Position numbers and translations under genes: made by a program | Notes under the pieces: generated by a model | Database searches by the model: none | What the model saw: the letters and a program-made list of their open reading frames with translations, nothing else | Told to the model about the DNA's origin: nothing | Shown: positions 31,246-42,599 of the stretch, piece by piece | How positions within the stretch are numbered: the stretch's first letter is position 1 | Layout: the number at the start of each line of letters is the position of its first letter | NCBI GenBank assembly: GCA_040954595.2 | Contig: CM082576.2 | Coordinates: 18,042,001-18,106,000, forward strand | Direction of reading: 5' to 3' | From: Balanoglossus misakiensis | Taxonomy: Eukaryota; Hemichordata | DNA length: 64,000 nucleotides

Positions 31246-33650
31246 ACCCTTCCATATACGTATTGGTGGAAACGCTCACAAGAGAATACAATCGCAAGCA
31301 TCTCTTTTTCGATTTGTGCATAATTCTTCTCCGCCAGAGTTAAAGAGCGTGATGCATATGCTACGGGATGGTCACCTTGGAACAGGCACGATCCGAGGCC
31401 ACTCTGGGATGCATCTGTCTGTATGCGTACAGGCTTGTTGACGTCAAAGAACTTCAACACCGGTCCACTGGTCAGGCATTCTTTGATCCGATCCAGTGCA
31501 TGGTCTTGTTCATGTCCCCACATCCACAAGACCTTGCCGGAGAGTAGCTCACGAAGTGGTGCCGTTATCTCAGACATGTTTGGAATAAACTGAGATAAAT
31601 AGTTGACCATTCCAAGCAGGCGTCTCAGGTCTTCCTTGCATTCAGGCTTTGGCAACTCCATTATTGCTCTCACCTTGTCGCTGTCCGGTTTCAACCCATC
31701 AGCTGTCACAAGGTTTCCTACGTATTTCACTTCGTTTACATGTAGCTTGATTTTGTCCTTGTTTAACTTGACGTTGTTTTCTCTGGCTCTGTCCATCACT
31801 CTTCTAAGTGTTTTGTCTGCGTCTGTTTTGTCTTCGCCTGCAATTATTAAATCATCGACGATTACTTGAACTCCACTGATGTCATTGAACACCTGTTCAT
31901 TTCGTTTCTGAAATACTTCACTGGCTGAACATATCCCAAATGGGAGCCGCTTGAAACGGTACCGGCCGAATGGTGTGTTGAAAGTGCATAGGTATGAGCT
32001 CTCTTCGTCAAGCTTGATGTGCCAGTAACCATCTTTCATGTCAACAATGGAGAAAACTTTCATCCCATTGAGCTTGGCTGAAATGTCCTCTGGGGTGAGG
32101 ATGGGGTATTGCTCTCTCTTTATCGCCTTGTTGAGATCTTTCGGGTCCAAACACACTCTCAGAGATCCATCTTTCTTTTCGATGATCACCAGGCTGTTGA
32201 CCCAATCCGTTGGTTTGTCAACTTTGGCTATCACGCCACTGTCTTCCATTGATTTCAACTTCTTTTGCAGCCTGCTTCGTATGCTGAACGGGACCTTTCT
32301 GACCGGGTGGACTACTGGTTTTATTTCATCATTTAGTTCAATGTGATATTCCCCTGGTAGTTCTCCTAAGCCGGTGAAAAGATCGCCATAGCTCTCCAAC
32401 AGTGACTCTTTTGTGAGGTATTTGTTGTCACTCACTGTATCGATTCGTTGTATGAGGTTTAGCTTCAAACATGACTTCAGACCCAATAATGGTGGTGAAC
32501 TTACATCAGCAATGTAAAAATCCAGCATTTCTGTGTGGTCTTTTACGGTGCACTTTAGCGTTGCCATTCCATGGGGTACCACTTTCGCATCTCCATTAAC
32601 AGATAGCACAGTTGTAGTTGGCACTAGCTTTGGTTTCATTTTGTCTGGAATCTGCCTGTATGTTTTCAGTGGGAGGACATTCGCACTGGCTCCAGAGTCC
32701 AGCTTTACTTTTACCTTCAATCCGCTCAGCATCAGTGTAGCATACCATGCGACATCACTGTGACGAGCTTGGAAATCATGCACCTCAACCGTTGTCAGCT
32801 CTCCCACAAACAATTGGTCCGAGTCGTTGTCATCATTATCAGAGTGCTCTTCTACTGTGTGTACTCGATCACGTGGCTTGTTTTTGCAAACGTTTGCGAA
32901 ATGACCGGTCTCATTACACTTGTAGCATTCCTTGCCAAAGGCTGGGCATGAGCGGGGTCCATGCACTGCTCCACATCTCTTGCATTTGAATGTTCTGCCC
33001 CTGTCTTTGTTTTGAGACTCAGCGACCTTTTTGGCGGGCTTCCATGGCTTCCTGTTTTGAACAACATGGACTGTTTGTTCTTTTGCCGCCATCGCTTGAA
33101 TCTGAGATTTGCTAGTTTCTGCAGCACGACACATATCGATGGCCTTCGACAATGTTGTTGGTGCCTCTCTCAGCAATCTCTCTCTCAGTTGTACGTCTCG
33201 GATGCCTAGTACAATACGATCTAGAATGTTCAAATCTTCCTGATTACCTTTGTTGAATTCGCACGTTCTCGCTCTTTTCCTCAGCTCCGTGACGAATTGA
33301 TCAATGGACTCGCCCTCGCTCTGGACACAGTCCCAAAATCTGTATCGCTCAAACAGCGTGTTTTTCCGCGGGTTGCAATGAGCCTTAAACTTCGCAATAT
33401 TAGCCTCGAAACTGTCTTTGTCCGTCTCTGGTTCGAACTTGAACGTGTCGTACAATTCGACAGCGTCGTCACCCACGCAGTGAAGAAGTAACGCAATTTT
33501 CGTACCTTCATCAGCAGTTGCTTCTGCCCCCGAGGCTCTTAGGTAGATGAGAAATTTCCGTTCAAATCTACGCCAATTCTCGGACAAATTTCCTTCCAGG
33601 GACAGGTGTTCTGGCTCCTTGAGCTGTAACATCTGTTGTGCGGCCGCCAT
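31218..33650 (-). pseudogene. Gypsy-2 Gag-Pol, 5' part (gag, protease, RT, start of RNase H)
   Basis: The likely start is the ATG at 33650 (MAAAQQML), 28 codons inside the open frame. Gag is followed by two Cys knuckles (CKRCGAVHG and CYKCNETGHF), a protease with LDSGAS, RT with IVDDLIIAG, and the first RNase H block with QTDASQSGLG and EKEMLAIVFSCERFHQYVYG. Gag and Pol share one frame. After the YVYG block the frame runs into a junction near 31245 and stops at 31218. The rest of RNase H, the tether and the integrase zinc finger are absent. Confidence 0.88.
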
Positions 33651-33698
33651 CGTGACGAAATTGTAGAGGCTCGTGTGGGTGTTTTTTTTTTTATGGCG

Positions 33699-33716
33699 AT
33701 CCCACTTCTGCCACCA
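33699..33716 (-). promoter_or_regulatory. Gypsy-2 primer binding site candidate
   Basis: TGGTGGCAGAAGTGGGAT directly after the 5' LTR. It would pair with a tRNA 3' end of the form ATCCCACTTCTGCCACCA. A leucine-type tRNA is possible but not certain. Confidence 0.65.
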
Positions 33717-33844
33717 TGTGATGTTTATTGACAAACTCTAACACTGAAGAATACTCGGAAAGTACAGACCATAATATGTGTACTACAATATCGAAGGGCA
33801 TGATGGGTAATGCATACGTCATTGTTTAGGCAATATATATCACA
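33717..33844 (-). repeat. Gypsy-2 5' LTR, 128 bp
   Basis: Begins TGTGATATATATTG and ends with AATAAACATCACA on the minus strand, so a TATA-like start and a polyadenylation signal are both packed into 128 bp. Confidence 0.92.
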
Positions 33845-33849
33845 GAACC

Positions 33850-34566
33850 TGAACGCCCTCAGTGTGTTAAGCAGATACTTGTGATCAACACGATCAAAGG
33901 CTTTCATCTGATCAAATTTCAGAATGGCACCTGGACAGTTACTGGATTCAACATGATGAATGAGATCTCTCATACAGAAAACATTGTCCACAATGTCACG
34001 ACCTGGGACACAGCAAGTTTGATCCGGGCTGACAATTGAGGGCATAATTCTATCGAGCCTTATGGCGAGTGTTTTAGCAATAATTTTGTAATCACAGTTG
34101 AGGAGGGTTATAGGGCGCCAATTTTTAATGTAACGGGGGTCACTGTCTGCTTTAGGGATTAAAGTAATAAGCCCAGTTTTCCACTCATCGGGGAGAATGT
34201 TATTGGAGAAAATACAGTTGAAAATGTCAAGCAAATCATCTTTGATATCTTCCCAAAAGTGAAGATAAAACTCGTACGGTAAACCATCAGCGCCTGGGCT
34301 TTTATTATGAATACATTTAGAGAGGGCAAAAGTCACCTCTTCTACCGAAAACTCTGAATCGGCGGCAGCGCACTCCTCATCAGAAACAGTATTTGTGATG
34401 TAACCAAGGGAAGTATTTTGAAGTGCAAGATCACAAGGCTCATTGTTATAAAGCTTAGAGTAAAATGTATGAGCTTCTGAGATTATATCAGTAATGTCAG
34501 CGAGAATTTCATTGTTGTCAGTAATTACTGATTTGATGCATTTTCTTTCCTGCTTAGACTTTTCTG
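33850..34566 (-). pseudogene. LINE ORF2 fragment: RT fingers and palm (5'-truncated)
   Basis: Minus strand. Reads in one frame through CIKSVITDNNEIL, KSPGADGLPYEFY, WRPITLLNCDYKIIAK, PGRDIVDN and LKFDQMKAFDRVDH, the standard L1-clade RT blocks 0-3. The copy loses similarity to ORF2 near 34566, so it is 5'-truncated with no endonuclease. At the other edge the frame rejoins 29850 exactly once Gypsy-2 is removed. Confidence 0.8.
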
Positions 34567-35032
34567 GGTCGGCAATTCAATACTATTGACATGACTATGA
34601 GTGGGCCACAGCAGAAACTAGAAGAAACTAAACAGTACCTCCCCATGTGGTTGTCTAGGAAACGGTCTAATAAAAGAGAATAGTTATACTCACTGTTTAG
34701 CCCATTATAATCTGTGTACACTCAATTTTACCACAATCCATCATCACATTTGTTAATTGTTTATTAAAACCTTCCAAATATGTTGCCCATTATTATACCA
34801 TTTACATTTGTAAACCAATCATCATACCCTTCATACAAGCAATTGCTGATTGCTGTTAACCCTTGTGTACACAAGCCATCAACACGAAATAGACATGAAT
34901 TTCACATAACACAGTTTGTCAGTGCTGAAAATGAAGTTATCATGACCATTACCTATGCTAATTAAAAGTGTACGTGGCAACTTGACCTTAGCAGGCGCTG
35001 CCTTATTATGCTCACTGTCAGAGTATAAATAA
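34567..35032. other. Intergenic gap between LINE and DIRS fragments
   Basis: AT-rich; no exon or repeat was recognised. Confidence 0.4.
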
Positions 35033-36144
35033 ATGTACAGACGCAAATTAGACAACAGTCCCTTATCGGTAAACTGGCCTTTCTGGCAGGTTGCGTCAGG
35101 CCAGGCATGTCTTTATCTCACGGTTATTAGACAAGTTGCGCACGCTGCGACGTCAACATCATCGTTTCCATATCAATGCCGAGTTCAAAAAAGATATTCT
35201 GTGGTGGACCTCATACCTAGAGCATTTCAATGGTATATCAATGTTACCCACTGGGGATTGGGGGTTCCCAGACCAATTTCTCACCACAGATGCATGCTTA
35301 CTAGGGGCCGGTGGCACCTTTCTGGATGAGTATTTCCATTGCCAATTTCCCCAAACCATTCGTGAAAAAGAATACCACATCAGCATTCTAGAATTCTTGA
35401 CTGTAATGGTTGCATGTAAACTGTGGGCCACTCAACTAATGGGCAGACAATTTATCATTCAGTGTGATAACGAAGCCACTGTTCACGTCCTTAACTCCGG
35501 TCGTACTAGAGATGTTGAAATGCGCAAGGGAAATATGGTTCGTTGCTTCCCAATATCAGTTTCAAATCAAGGCAGTACATGTCAGCGGCCCTTCTAATCG
35601 TATTGCAGACATCAGACATACTCAGCCGTTGGGACACCGATGATCGTAGCCATGTCAAATTCATAGAATTGACAGGGGCTAAACAATTGACAGAAAAGTA
35701 CGTCGACAGCACATTATTCAATTTCACTCATGACTGGTATTTTCTCCATTTTTCACAGGAGCAGAAGCCTTCAACAAAGGATTAAGAATATTCCACCGAA
35801 AGTGGACCTCTACCATTTCTGCTGCTTATGCACATGGGACAATTTCAAATTTTCACTCGCAGTGGAAGACTTACTTCCTGTTTTGCATTTTCATTGGTTT
35901 GAAGCCAGTTCCTGCCTCCACAACCAGTTTAGCTTTGTTCGTTCAGTGTTTATCGGCAACAATTAGAAATGTTGGTACCTTGAAAATCTACCTTAATGCA
36001 GTTCGCCTGCTACATGAGTTGAATGGTTTTGACGGGCAAGTGGTTCACCATCTGTCTTTATGTTTAACTTTGCAGGGCATCGCACACACCTACCATCAAG
36101 TTCCCAAACGCAAATTAGCCATCACGCTTTCTATTTTGCCGTGA
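35033..36144 (+). pseudogene. DIRS-like retroelement fragment: RNase H and partial tyrosine recombinase
   Basis: Several frames on the plus strand must be read in turn. The first carries the DIRS RT C-terminus (HINAEFKKDILWWTSYLEHF), then an RNase H block (LTTDACLLGAGG, ISILEFLTVMVACK, IQCDNEATVHVLNSG). After a frameshift near 35580, an IADILSRWD-like end of RNase H is followed by a helical N-terminal core-binding domain of a tyrosine recombinase (about 35780-36144, with TLKIYLNAVRLLHEL). The recombinase catalytic domain is missing. The RT - RNase H - recombinase order is that of DIRS elements. Confidence 0.7.
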
Positions 36145-36499
36145 TTTTAAAGACTGGTGTTTTCGTCTGTACAATCCATTCTTGTACAATATTCTCTTTA
36201 AATTTCACAAGCTCAGAATAAAATCGTGATATTTGTTTTCAAAGCCAACATTACACAATAGTTGAAACCCATGTTGAAATATAAAGGAACTATTACCCAC
36301 TATTCAAAACATAGTGATGAAATGCTCGAGACTCAGATCTGGAAAGCCTTTAGTCTGAAATTTAGCAGTGACTTTCTGGTGACATTGAATGTGATGTACA
36401 TAATAATTAAACTTTCTGGCCACGTAACCTCCCGCGTTGATCAGTTAAGCTTTTGACTCCTTAGGTTCATTGCAATAAGATGCGATATAATTTCGTGAC
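36145..36499. other. Non-coding spacer
   Basis: Nothing was recognised. Confidence 0.4.
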
Positions 36500-36823
36500 C
36501 ACGAGATAATTATCTCGTGCGCACGACTTAGTATCTCGTGCTCACGACTTAGTATCTCGTGCGCACGACTTAGTATCTCGGGCTCACGACTTAGTATCTC
36601 GTGCTCACGACTTAGCATCTCGTGCGCACGACTTAGTATCTCGCGCTCACGACTTAGTATCTTGCTCTCACGACTTAGTATCTCGTGCGCACGACTTAGT
36701 ATCTCGTGCTCACGACTTAGTATCTCGTGCGCACGACTTAGTATCTCGCGCTCACGACTTAGTATCTCGTGCTCACGACTTAGCATCTCGTGCCCACGAC
36801 TTAGTATCTCGTGCTCACGAGAT
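36500..36823. repeat. 21-bp palindromic minisatellite, about 14 copies
   Basis: The unit is CACGACTTAGTATCTCGTGCT with C/T and T/G variants. The array opens with the perfect palindrome CACGAGATAATTATCTCGTG and ends with CTCACGAGAT. Unit junctions TCGTGCGCACGA are themselves palindromic. 21 bp is a multiple of three, so open frames of a 7-residue repeat appear on both strands. These are not genes. Confidence 0.92.
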
Positions 36824-37014
36824 AAAAAAAAAATTTTGCTTTACGAAATGTCCCTAACGGGCTTTCATACATATCACATAAGTCATTTATATTTTCATTT
36901 TCTATGGTGTTGATTTGAAACCCAGTCAGTATCTCATATTCTGTTCCACATAGAAACAAACTTTCAGCCTCATTTACCATAAAGCTCCTACCCTAGGAGA
37001 TAGGTGCCGTTAAT

Positions 37015-37365
37015 CAGAATTTTTGGTAAGGAAGGTTTGAGAAGTCAATTATATGTAAAAAAAAATGGTGCTGATTCCATAAAAGTCAGTCTTATTGACC
37101 CCACTCAAGACAAAATTGCCATTTTGGCCATTTTTAACCCAAAAGGGTCATTTTTAGAAAAAATAAAAAAAAACAATGTTTTCGTCACATTCTGAGATCT
37201 GATGACCTATTATATGTTTATTATTATGTAAAATTTGGTGAATAATACGAAAAAAGCAGTCAGATTGACCCAAAACAACACAAAATTGCCTTTTGGACCA
37301 TTTTTGACCAAAAAACGTCATTTTTAGAAAAAATAAAAAACACATGGTTTTCTTCATAATGATTT
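37015..37365 (+). repeat. Diverged AT-rich tandem pair
   Basis: Two neighbouring stretches share GACCC, ACAAAATTGCC, TTTTGG-CCATTTTT and TCATTTTTAGAAAAAATAAAAAA in order. Confidence 0.6.
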
Positions 37366-38890
37366 ATCTGGTGATATAGGGAAAGTCAATGAAGTCAATT
37401 AGGTCAATATATATCTAAATCTTGAAAATCAGCTGAAACGTATTCTGGCGAATTGGTTACACGATTAACACCTGTTAAATAAACTGAGATGTTACCTTAC
37501 TATTTTTTTACTCCATTAGCTTTAACTTGGACCTACTTTTTCAGTATATGCTTGAATTTGGAATCATTTTGCATTCTCTTTTGTATATATTCACAGTGCT
37601 ACAACATATTTTGTATGCTAGAACCTTAATATATATGTCGGAGTATGATAGGCTGTCAAACATTCATTGTGCGGCCATATTGGATTTATGCAAAATATAA
37701 AGTGCAAATGCAAATATTTTTTTCAAAATTGTTCCAAATGTCATAGAGGTAGATTTGAATAAAACATACTAAAATTGCTTGTGTATTACCCGTTAACTGC
37801 CCAAATATGTTTTTTTAAGAATACTGTTCACCATATTGAATTTATGCAAATTATGAAAACTGCCCATGTCAAATATTATTCCAAAATGTTTCTTCATGAA
37901 CATGACATATTTTTAAACTTTAAAATCATGGAAAAAATCATGTTTATTTTTTTGATATTTGGCCCAAAAAATGTCAATATTACATTTATGCAAATTAGAC
38001 ATATTTCCACAAGGTGGATTTGGGTGCATTTTTGATATGTTGTTCTAGACACCTCTCCGAAATATATTCTGAAGACAAAATTCTGTTGCAATTTGTGGTG
38101 GGTTAGGTGCCCAAATCTCGTACATAGACTAGACTATAAGTGCATAGCCTTGCAGGTCTTGCTTTTTACAGCAGATTGTTGATACATTGGACATGGCCTG
38201 AGTAACATCACCATAAAAGTGTTTGTGTTGAGTGGGGTCACACTGAGTTTCGGGTGCCTGTTGCATTTGATAATCAGTACCAGCACTGAAAGACTCATAT
38301 AATGCCATCTTATTACATGCCTTGATTTTGCACAAATTATTGCACTACATTAAAAAACATCCCACATATTTCTTCAGATTTAAGAATTAATTTTGTCTGC
38401 TACTATTTCATCCATGTGCCCGAGCAATCTCAATCCAAATTCAGTTCTGTTTTATTTATTTTTTTCATCGATCATTGTACGAACTGACAAAACTTCTGCA
38501 AAATTACTTACTATAAGATATACCTGTTTAATAACAAGATGGTGAAAAAAAGAATCCTTTAGCTTTTAAGATTTTTTTCATTAGTAAAATCTTTGCAAAC
38601 TTATAAGGTTGACAATCTCTTGACATAAAAATAAAGTAAAAAGAAAACTTTCGCCAAAACACACAGCATGACTGAACTATTGAGTAAATGTAGTATAACA
38701 TGTCATTAATTAAATTAACTTTATTTAATTGTAATTGTATTTAATTTTCCTTACGTGTACTTTATTTTGAGTTTGGCAGCTAGTGGAAAATATATAATTT
38801 GGATACTGTTGATCGTAAAACTCATCCAAATTGACCTTACTGCCTGATGGAGTACATGGTGTACTTTTTGAAATATCTGTAATGGGAGCT
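37366..38890. other. AT-rich non-coding region
   Basis: No convincing exon. Short phrases such as TTATGCAAAT recur from 37680 to 38000. Confidence 0.4.
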
Positions 38891-38892
38891 AT

Positions 38893-38937
38893 CAGTCAAT
38901 CAATCAATCGAAAACATTTATATGGCGCCAATATCCA
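38893..38937 (+). repeat. Short repeat: (ATCA)n plus TATATGGCGCCAATATCCA
   Basis: Resembles 52504-52553, where ATCA repeats precede TATATAGCGCCAAAATCC. Confidence 0.5.
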
Positions 38938-38990
38938 GAGTACGGTTCAGTGGCGCCCGATGGTTGTTCACACACTGTAGGCTTTTTTAA

Positions 38991-39402
38991 GGATGTACGT
39001 TCAGTAAAATTGAAAGTATTGTCATTTTTTTAATTGTGGATTTTTTTATTCTCCTTTGTTTGTATAATGAAAATCCGTAATAAAATATAGGGGTCACCGC
39101 GCTTGTTTTTGAAATACAGAGCCATGAATTTGGTCGATAATAGAAGAAATCTGCTGACTCAGCAATTTTCACCAATGGTTTGTCTATGGGCAATTTTTTT
39201 AACGCAATTTATCTCAAAATAGAGCGCGGTGACCCCTATATTTTATTTGACCAATGAATTTATATTTGCTGGACTGAGCTATGTGTAAGATTTCGTGAAA
39301 ATGACAATAGTAGAAGTTTGTTTTCTGGCGATTATCAATGTAATCCTATGGGAAAAAGACCGGGCGCGCAGTGTTTCCGGTTTATGTTCTGCGCGTACAT
39401 CC
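38991..39402. repeat. TTAA-flanked foldback element with a nested inverted repeat
   Basis: Termini GGATGTACG and CGTACATCC directly inside TTAA copies (38987-38990, 39403-39406), the piggyBac-type target. Inside, AAAATATAGGGGTCACCGCG near 39081 has its complement near 39225, a second inverted repeat. Confidence 0.65.
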
Positions 39403-39406
39403 TTAA

Positions 39407-40863
39407 ACAAGTAAGTCTGCAGTTTCCCCTTAAAAGCATCTAGATAGGGAGCTAGAGGCATATGCCTGCTTGGTTCGCTTCGGTTAATGTATTTTCGACG
39501 GACATAAGTGCAGATTTCTGCAGCACAAAATAATAAGTCTAGTACTTCTCTGATTGGGTGGTATCTTCACAGAGGACGTTGGTGTGGAAGGACGGGTCCA
39601 GCAGAAGGTTTTCTTCAAGCAGCTCCATGCCTGACTTCTTTTGCTCCAATGCACAGACGATGATACTGACAAGATTTTTGAGTGACCTTATATTATGAAG
39701 AAAAGCAATCAGTTATATCGGTACGTTAAGAGATTGTAACCGGGGCGTTTGTTCAGATTCAGTATTTTGTTCATGAAATGAGTGGAAACACTTTGATCAG
39801 AATCACTCTCCACTCAGTATGCTTAGGACCTGAGTTAAGAATAACATTGACATTGACCGAGATATTTTCGTGAATAGCCTTACTCATATTGATGGTTGCA
39901 TTAATTACTTTTGCATCTTATTTTAAGTTATGTGTTCTCATCCGAGGAAGTTTGCAGTTCTGTAAATTCGTCTTCAGACTCAACTGCTTCACATTTTTAA
40001 TCTGAGAGGAATGTTCTTCATCACTATCCGAATCAACATCGTCTATTGAGCGCCTGGCTATGAAACCATCGCCACATCTGCATAAATAGTTAAATCTCCA
40101 GGCAAAACAGCTGTCTCATTAACATCCGTCGTGTTTACTCTGACATTCATGATAAACATGCAGCACTATAGACATTTGTGTTGCAAGATTTGAATGAAAT
40201 TCATCTCCGCATGTGAAGGAAGGACAGACCGAAATTTGTACGCCCCACTGGAACATGGCCATGGGGACAAACAAAACTATTGCAATTACCTCACAACCAT
40301 CAACTGCTGCCATGGGCGGTATTTCGAATTCCGTTCCAGGAAAAAACAACAACAACACAGGTTTGAAGTCATAGCGAACTAAAGTATATACGTTTATTAA
40401 ACTAACACTAATTTTAATCAAATAATTCCGATCATATCCATCCATATTCCAAATATATTCAATCAATTGTCACATTTATGTGGCACATTGTACAGACAAA
40501 CACAACACAATACAGCACAGGTATTACAGTTAGTCCAAAAAGATATCCTCCAGTAGTTGAATGTACGCATGTGCACATAATAACTACCTAGATCTATAGT
40601 GAATATGTCCTCAAGACATTGGAAACCTGCGATAATTAATACACCTGTGCCACATTTGTTCAAAAATAAATGTAGTTACAATTCAATTCAAATACGGTTT
40701 AAATGCAGACTTTATTTATTTAGCTTAATCTTAATTATTAAATGTAATAAAGCGACAGTGTTGCGCTTACTGTAAGAAAAACCTAACTAGCAATCATAAA
40801 TAATATTTTGCATTTGGTCATTGAGTCAATAACATGGATAAAGCTCAAAGCCAGAACAGTATT
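39407..40863. other. Non-coding region
   Basis: No supported exon. A short acidic open stretch near 39940-40110 is discussed under rejected items. Confidence 0.4.
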
Positions 40864-41015
40864 CTATGTGTCATTTTGCAACTTCGGAGCAGGGTCTAGG
40901 TTTCTTACAAAACGCGAAATCCCGAGGACCAACACAATATGCACAGCCAGATATGCAGCGATAAAGCATAGGACTAGAACCATGAAAGTGTTGCCATTGT
41001 TACCAAGTTCGTCAC
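40864..41015 (-). CDS. Terminal exon of a single-pass membrane protein
   Basis: Minus strand. The acceptor TTTTTTCTTGACAG ends at 41016 and the exon runs 152 nt to TAG at 40864. It encodes 49 residues after a split codon: DELGNNGNTF, a hydrophobic helix (FMVLVLCFIAAYLAVHIVLV), then a short polar tail ending LQNDT. The acceptor phase (two bases completing a codon) matches the donor phase of the exon at 45836-46268. That exon would supply a Ser/Thr-rich ectodomain, with the transposon at 41163-45473 lying in the intron. The pairing is inference. The family is not recognised. Confidence 0.5.
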
Positions 41016-41081
41016 CTGTCAAGAAAAAATATTGATAGCAAAAAAGCTTAAAGTGCAGAATATGAGGCCTTGGGCTATAGG

Positions 41082-41142
41082 CGTGGGCAGGATTCATTCG
41101 GGTTACTTGTGACGTGGGCAGGATCCATTCAGGTTACTTATG
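41082..41142 (+). repeat. 31-bp tandem duplication
   Basis: CGTGGGCAGGATTCATTC-type unit repeated twice with a few changes. Confidence 0.8.
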
Positions 41143-41162
41143 AAATACAGTATTATATATTT

Positions 41163-41725
41163 CAGGCCCTCCATAGACATTATGTGTAGAGCATCCAAAC
41201 CCCAAGTAAAGCACGTGTTAAACACATAGTGTGACATCCAGCCTACTAAGTACAGCCGAAAATGCTTTATAGTGGAGCATAGTTCTGTATAGTTTTACGT
41301 CTGATTCTTTCAAGCGTGACATCCAATATACACATTTTCGCCACTAGGGGCGCCCCGCGTCCGCCATTGCCGTTTGGAAAGTTGTCGCAGGTAAGCGATT
41401 TTCTTCTCTTTATACCTAGTCGGAAACCTTTTCGCATTTAAGACTATGATCAACGAACAACTATTATAACAAAGCGCCACCGTGTAAAGTTTCGATACAC
41501 TAGTTGCGGTAGTTTTTTCAGAGATCTTCGCCAAAATTTGATTTACAGTGTGCATGTGGTATACTTTCCTATACTGTACACAGTAAGTAAACACTGGAAC
41601 GCAGTCGTACCTCGTATTACATTTCCGTTTGTACACTCGCACGGTGCATTTCTAAATCACTTCGACAAAATTTGGAAACCGTGTGAATTCCTACATGCAT
41701 TGGCCGGTGTCCATAAGTGCTCGGC
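41163..41725 (+). repeat. Copy 1 left terminal inverted repeat
   Basis: Contains GTCGCAG|GTAAGC at 41390/41391, a good splice donor. The sequence just before it has ATGGCGG in complement and a CpG-rich core (GGGGCGCCCC). This looks like a promoter and first exon built into the inverted repeat. Confidence 0.7.
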
Positions 41726-41748
41726 GTGATCCGTTATGTGGATTTCAT

Positions 41749-41869
41749 CACAGGTGCTCGTGGACGTGTGCTGTCACAGGGGAGAGCGAATGGGAGCGAA
41801 GGAAATCGCTCCTAGCAGATCCCCCCATTCGCTCTCCCCTGTGACAGCACAAGTCCACGAGCACCTGTG
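41749..41869. repeat. Foldback element nested in copy 1
   Basis: 121 bp. Arms CACAGGTGCTCGTGGAC and complement, long inner stem with GGGGAGAGCGAATGG. Flanked by GATTTCAT and GATTTGAT, an 8-bp hAT-type duplication with one change. Confidence 0.75.
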
Positions 41870-42034
41870 GATTTGATAGTGAGGCAACAGTGTGTTCCTT
41901 GACGTCCTGTTATTTACAAATTACACAACGTCGAAGAACGTAAATTTGGTACACAGTTACCCATTCCACATCATGCCTGTGATGAGTACCATATGATAGT
42001 AAGTGATGCTTTATGTTTTTTCTTTCTTTTCCAG

Positions 42035-42590
42035 GCAAGCCATTCTGTGGATAGTGGCAGAGCAGCCAATCCCTGAACTATGCAAAAAGTCTGCAATGTG
42101 TGCCAAAAGACATTTAAGACTTGTACTGGACTATGCAAACATTTCAGAGTACATACAAATACCTTCCCATACTGGTGTTCTTTTTGTGGTAAAGGTTTTC
42201 ATGAGAGGGTGAGGCTTGATGAACATAAATCTTCACATACAAAGAGAGGTTTTGTGCGCCGCAAGTTTGTGGATTTTCTGCTAATCTTATCTTGGTATGA
42301 AATGGCATGAAGCTAAACACTAAGATGAAATTCACCTATGTCATATTTGTGGGGGAAAAAATATCCTTCGAAGTTGGGCATGCAACAGCATCACAGATCA
42401 TTCCATATTGCCAAATTTACATGCAATAAATATGGAAAGACCTTTGGTGTTAAGAGTGTGTACAAGACTAAGTCTCACCTGCTTGTCCACTCTAATGATA
42501 GCTCTCATTTGTACATGCAAGTACAAGTACATTTAAGATGCTCAGTTCTGTATCAGCTGCCTTGTGTTACCATGACAAAGTATTGATGGG
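42035..42590 (+). pseudogene. C2H2 zinc-finger gene fragment, transposon copy 1
   Basis: The acceptor TTTCTTTTCCAG ends at 42034. An in-frame TGA precedes ATG 42080. From there two standard fingers follow: CNVCQKTF...KHFRVH and CSFCGKGF...EHKSSH (C-x2-C-x12-H-x3-H). The frame ends at 42310. Finger-like remains continue to 42590 in other frames (KYPSKLGMQQHHRSFH, KTKSHLLVH) with lost cysteines. So this is a captured, decaying 3' part of a cellular zinc-finger gene. The donor at 41391 in the inverted repeat could splice to it. Confidence 0.7.
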
Positions 42591-42599
42591 TCTTTCATC

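Larger units (their letters stand above)
29856..33844 (-). mobile_element. LTR retrotransposon Gypsy-2 (Mag/SURL-like), full length but internally deleted
   Basis: Bounded by two 128-bp LTRs that read as identical and by GAACC on both sides (29851-29855, 33845-33849). A primer-binding-site candidate abuts the 5' LTR and a polypurine tract abuts the 3' LTR. The whole element is 3989 bp, short for the family because part of pol is missing. Confidence 0.92.

Noticed and set aside
34567-35032. Continuation of the third 525-bp repeat unit beyond the LINE 5' end
   Set aside because: If the LINE had simply inserted in the unit, the missing part should resume here. It does not, so the region was rearranged or the insertion was not simple.
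36445-36913. Seven-residue repeat proteins on both strands, or a CRISPR-like array
   Set aside because: The 21-bp units are contiguous with no spacers, the host is eukaryotic, and open frames arise only because 21 is divisible by three.
38129-38335. 68-codon minus-strand frame
   Set aside because: Protein-like composition but no credible acceptor or domain.
39940-40110. Acidic minus-strand stretch with LCRCGDGF
   Set aside because: Recalls a CxCG zinc motif, but a stop lies just upstream, the frame must shift to continue, and no splice site fits.
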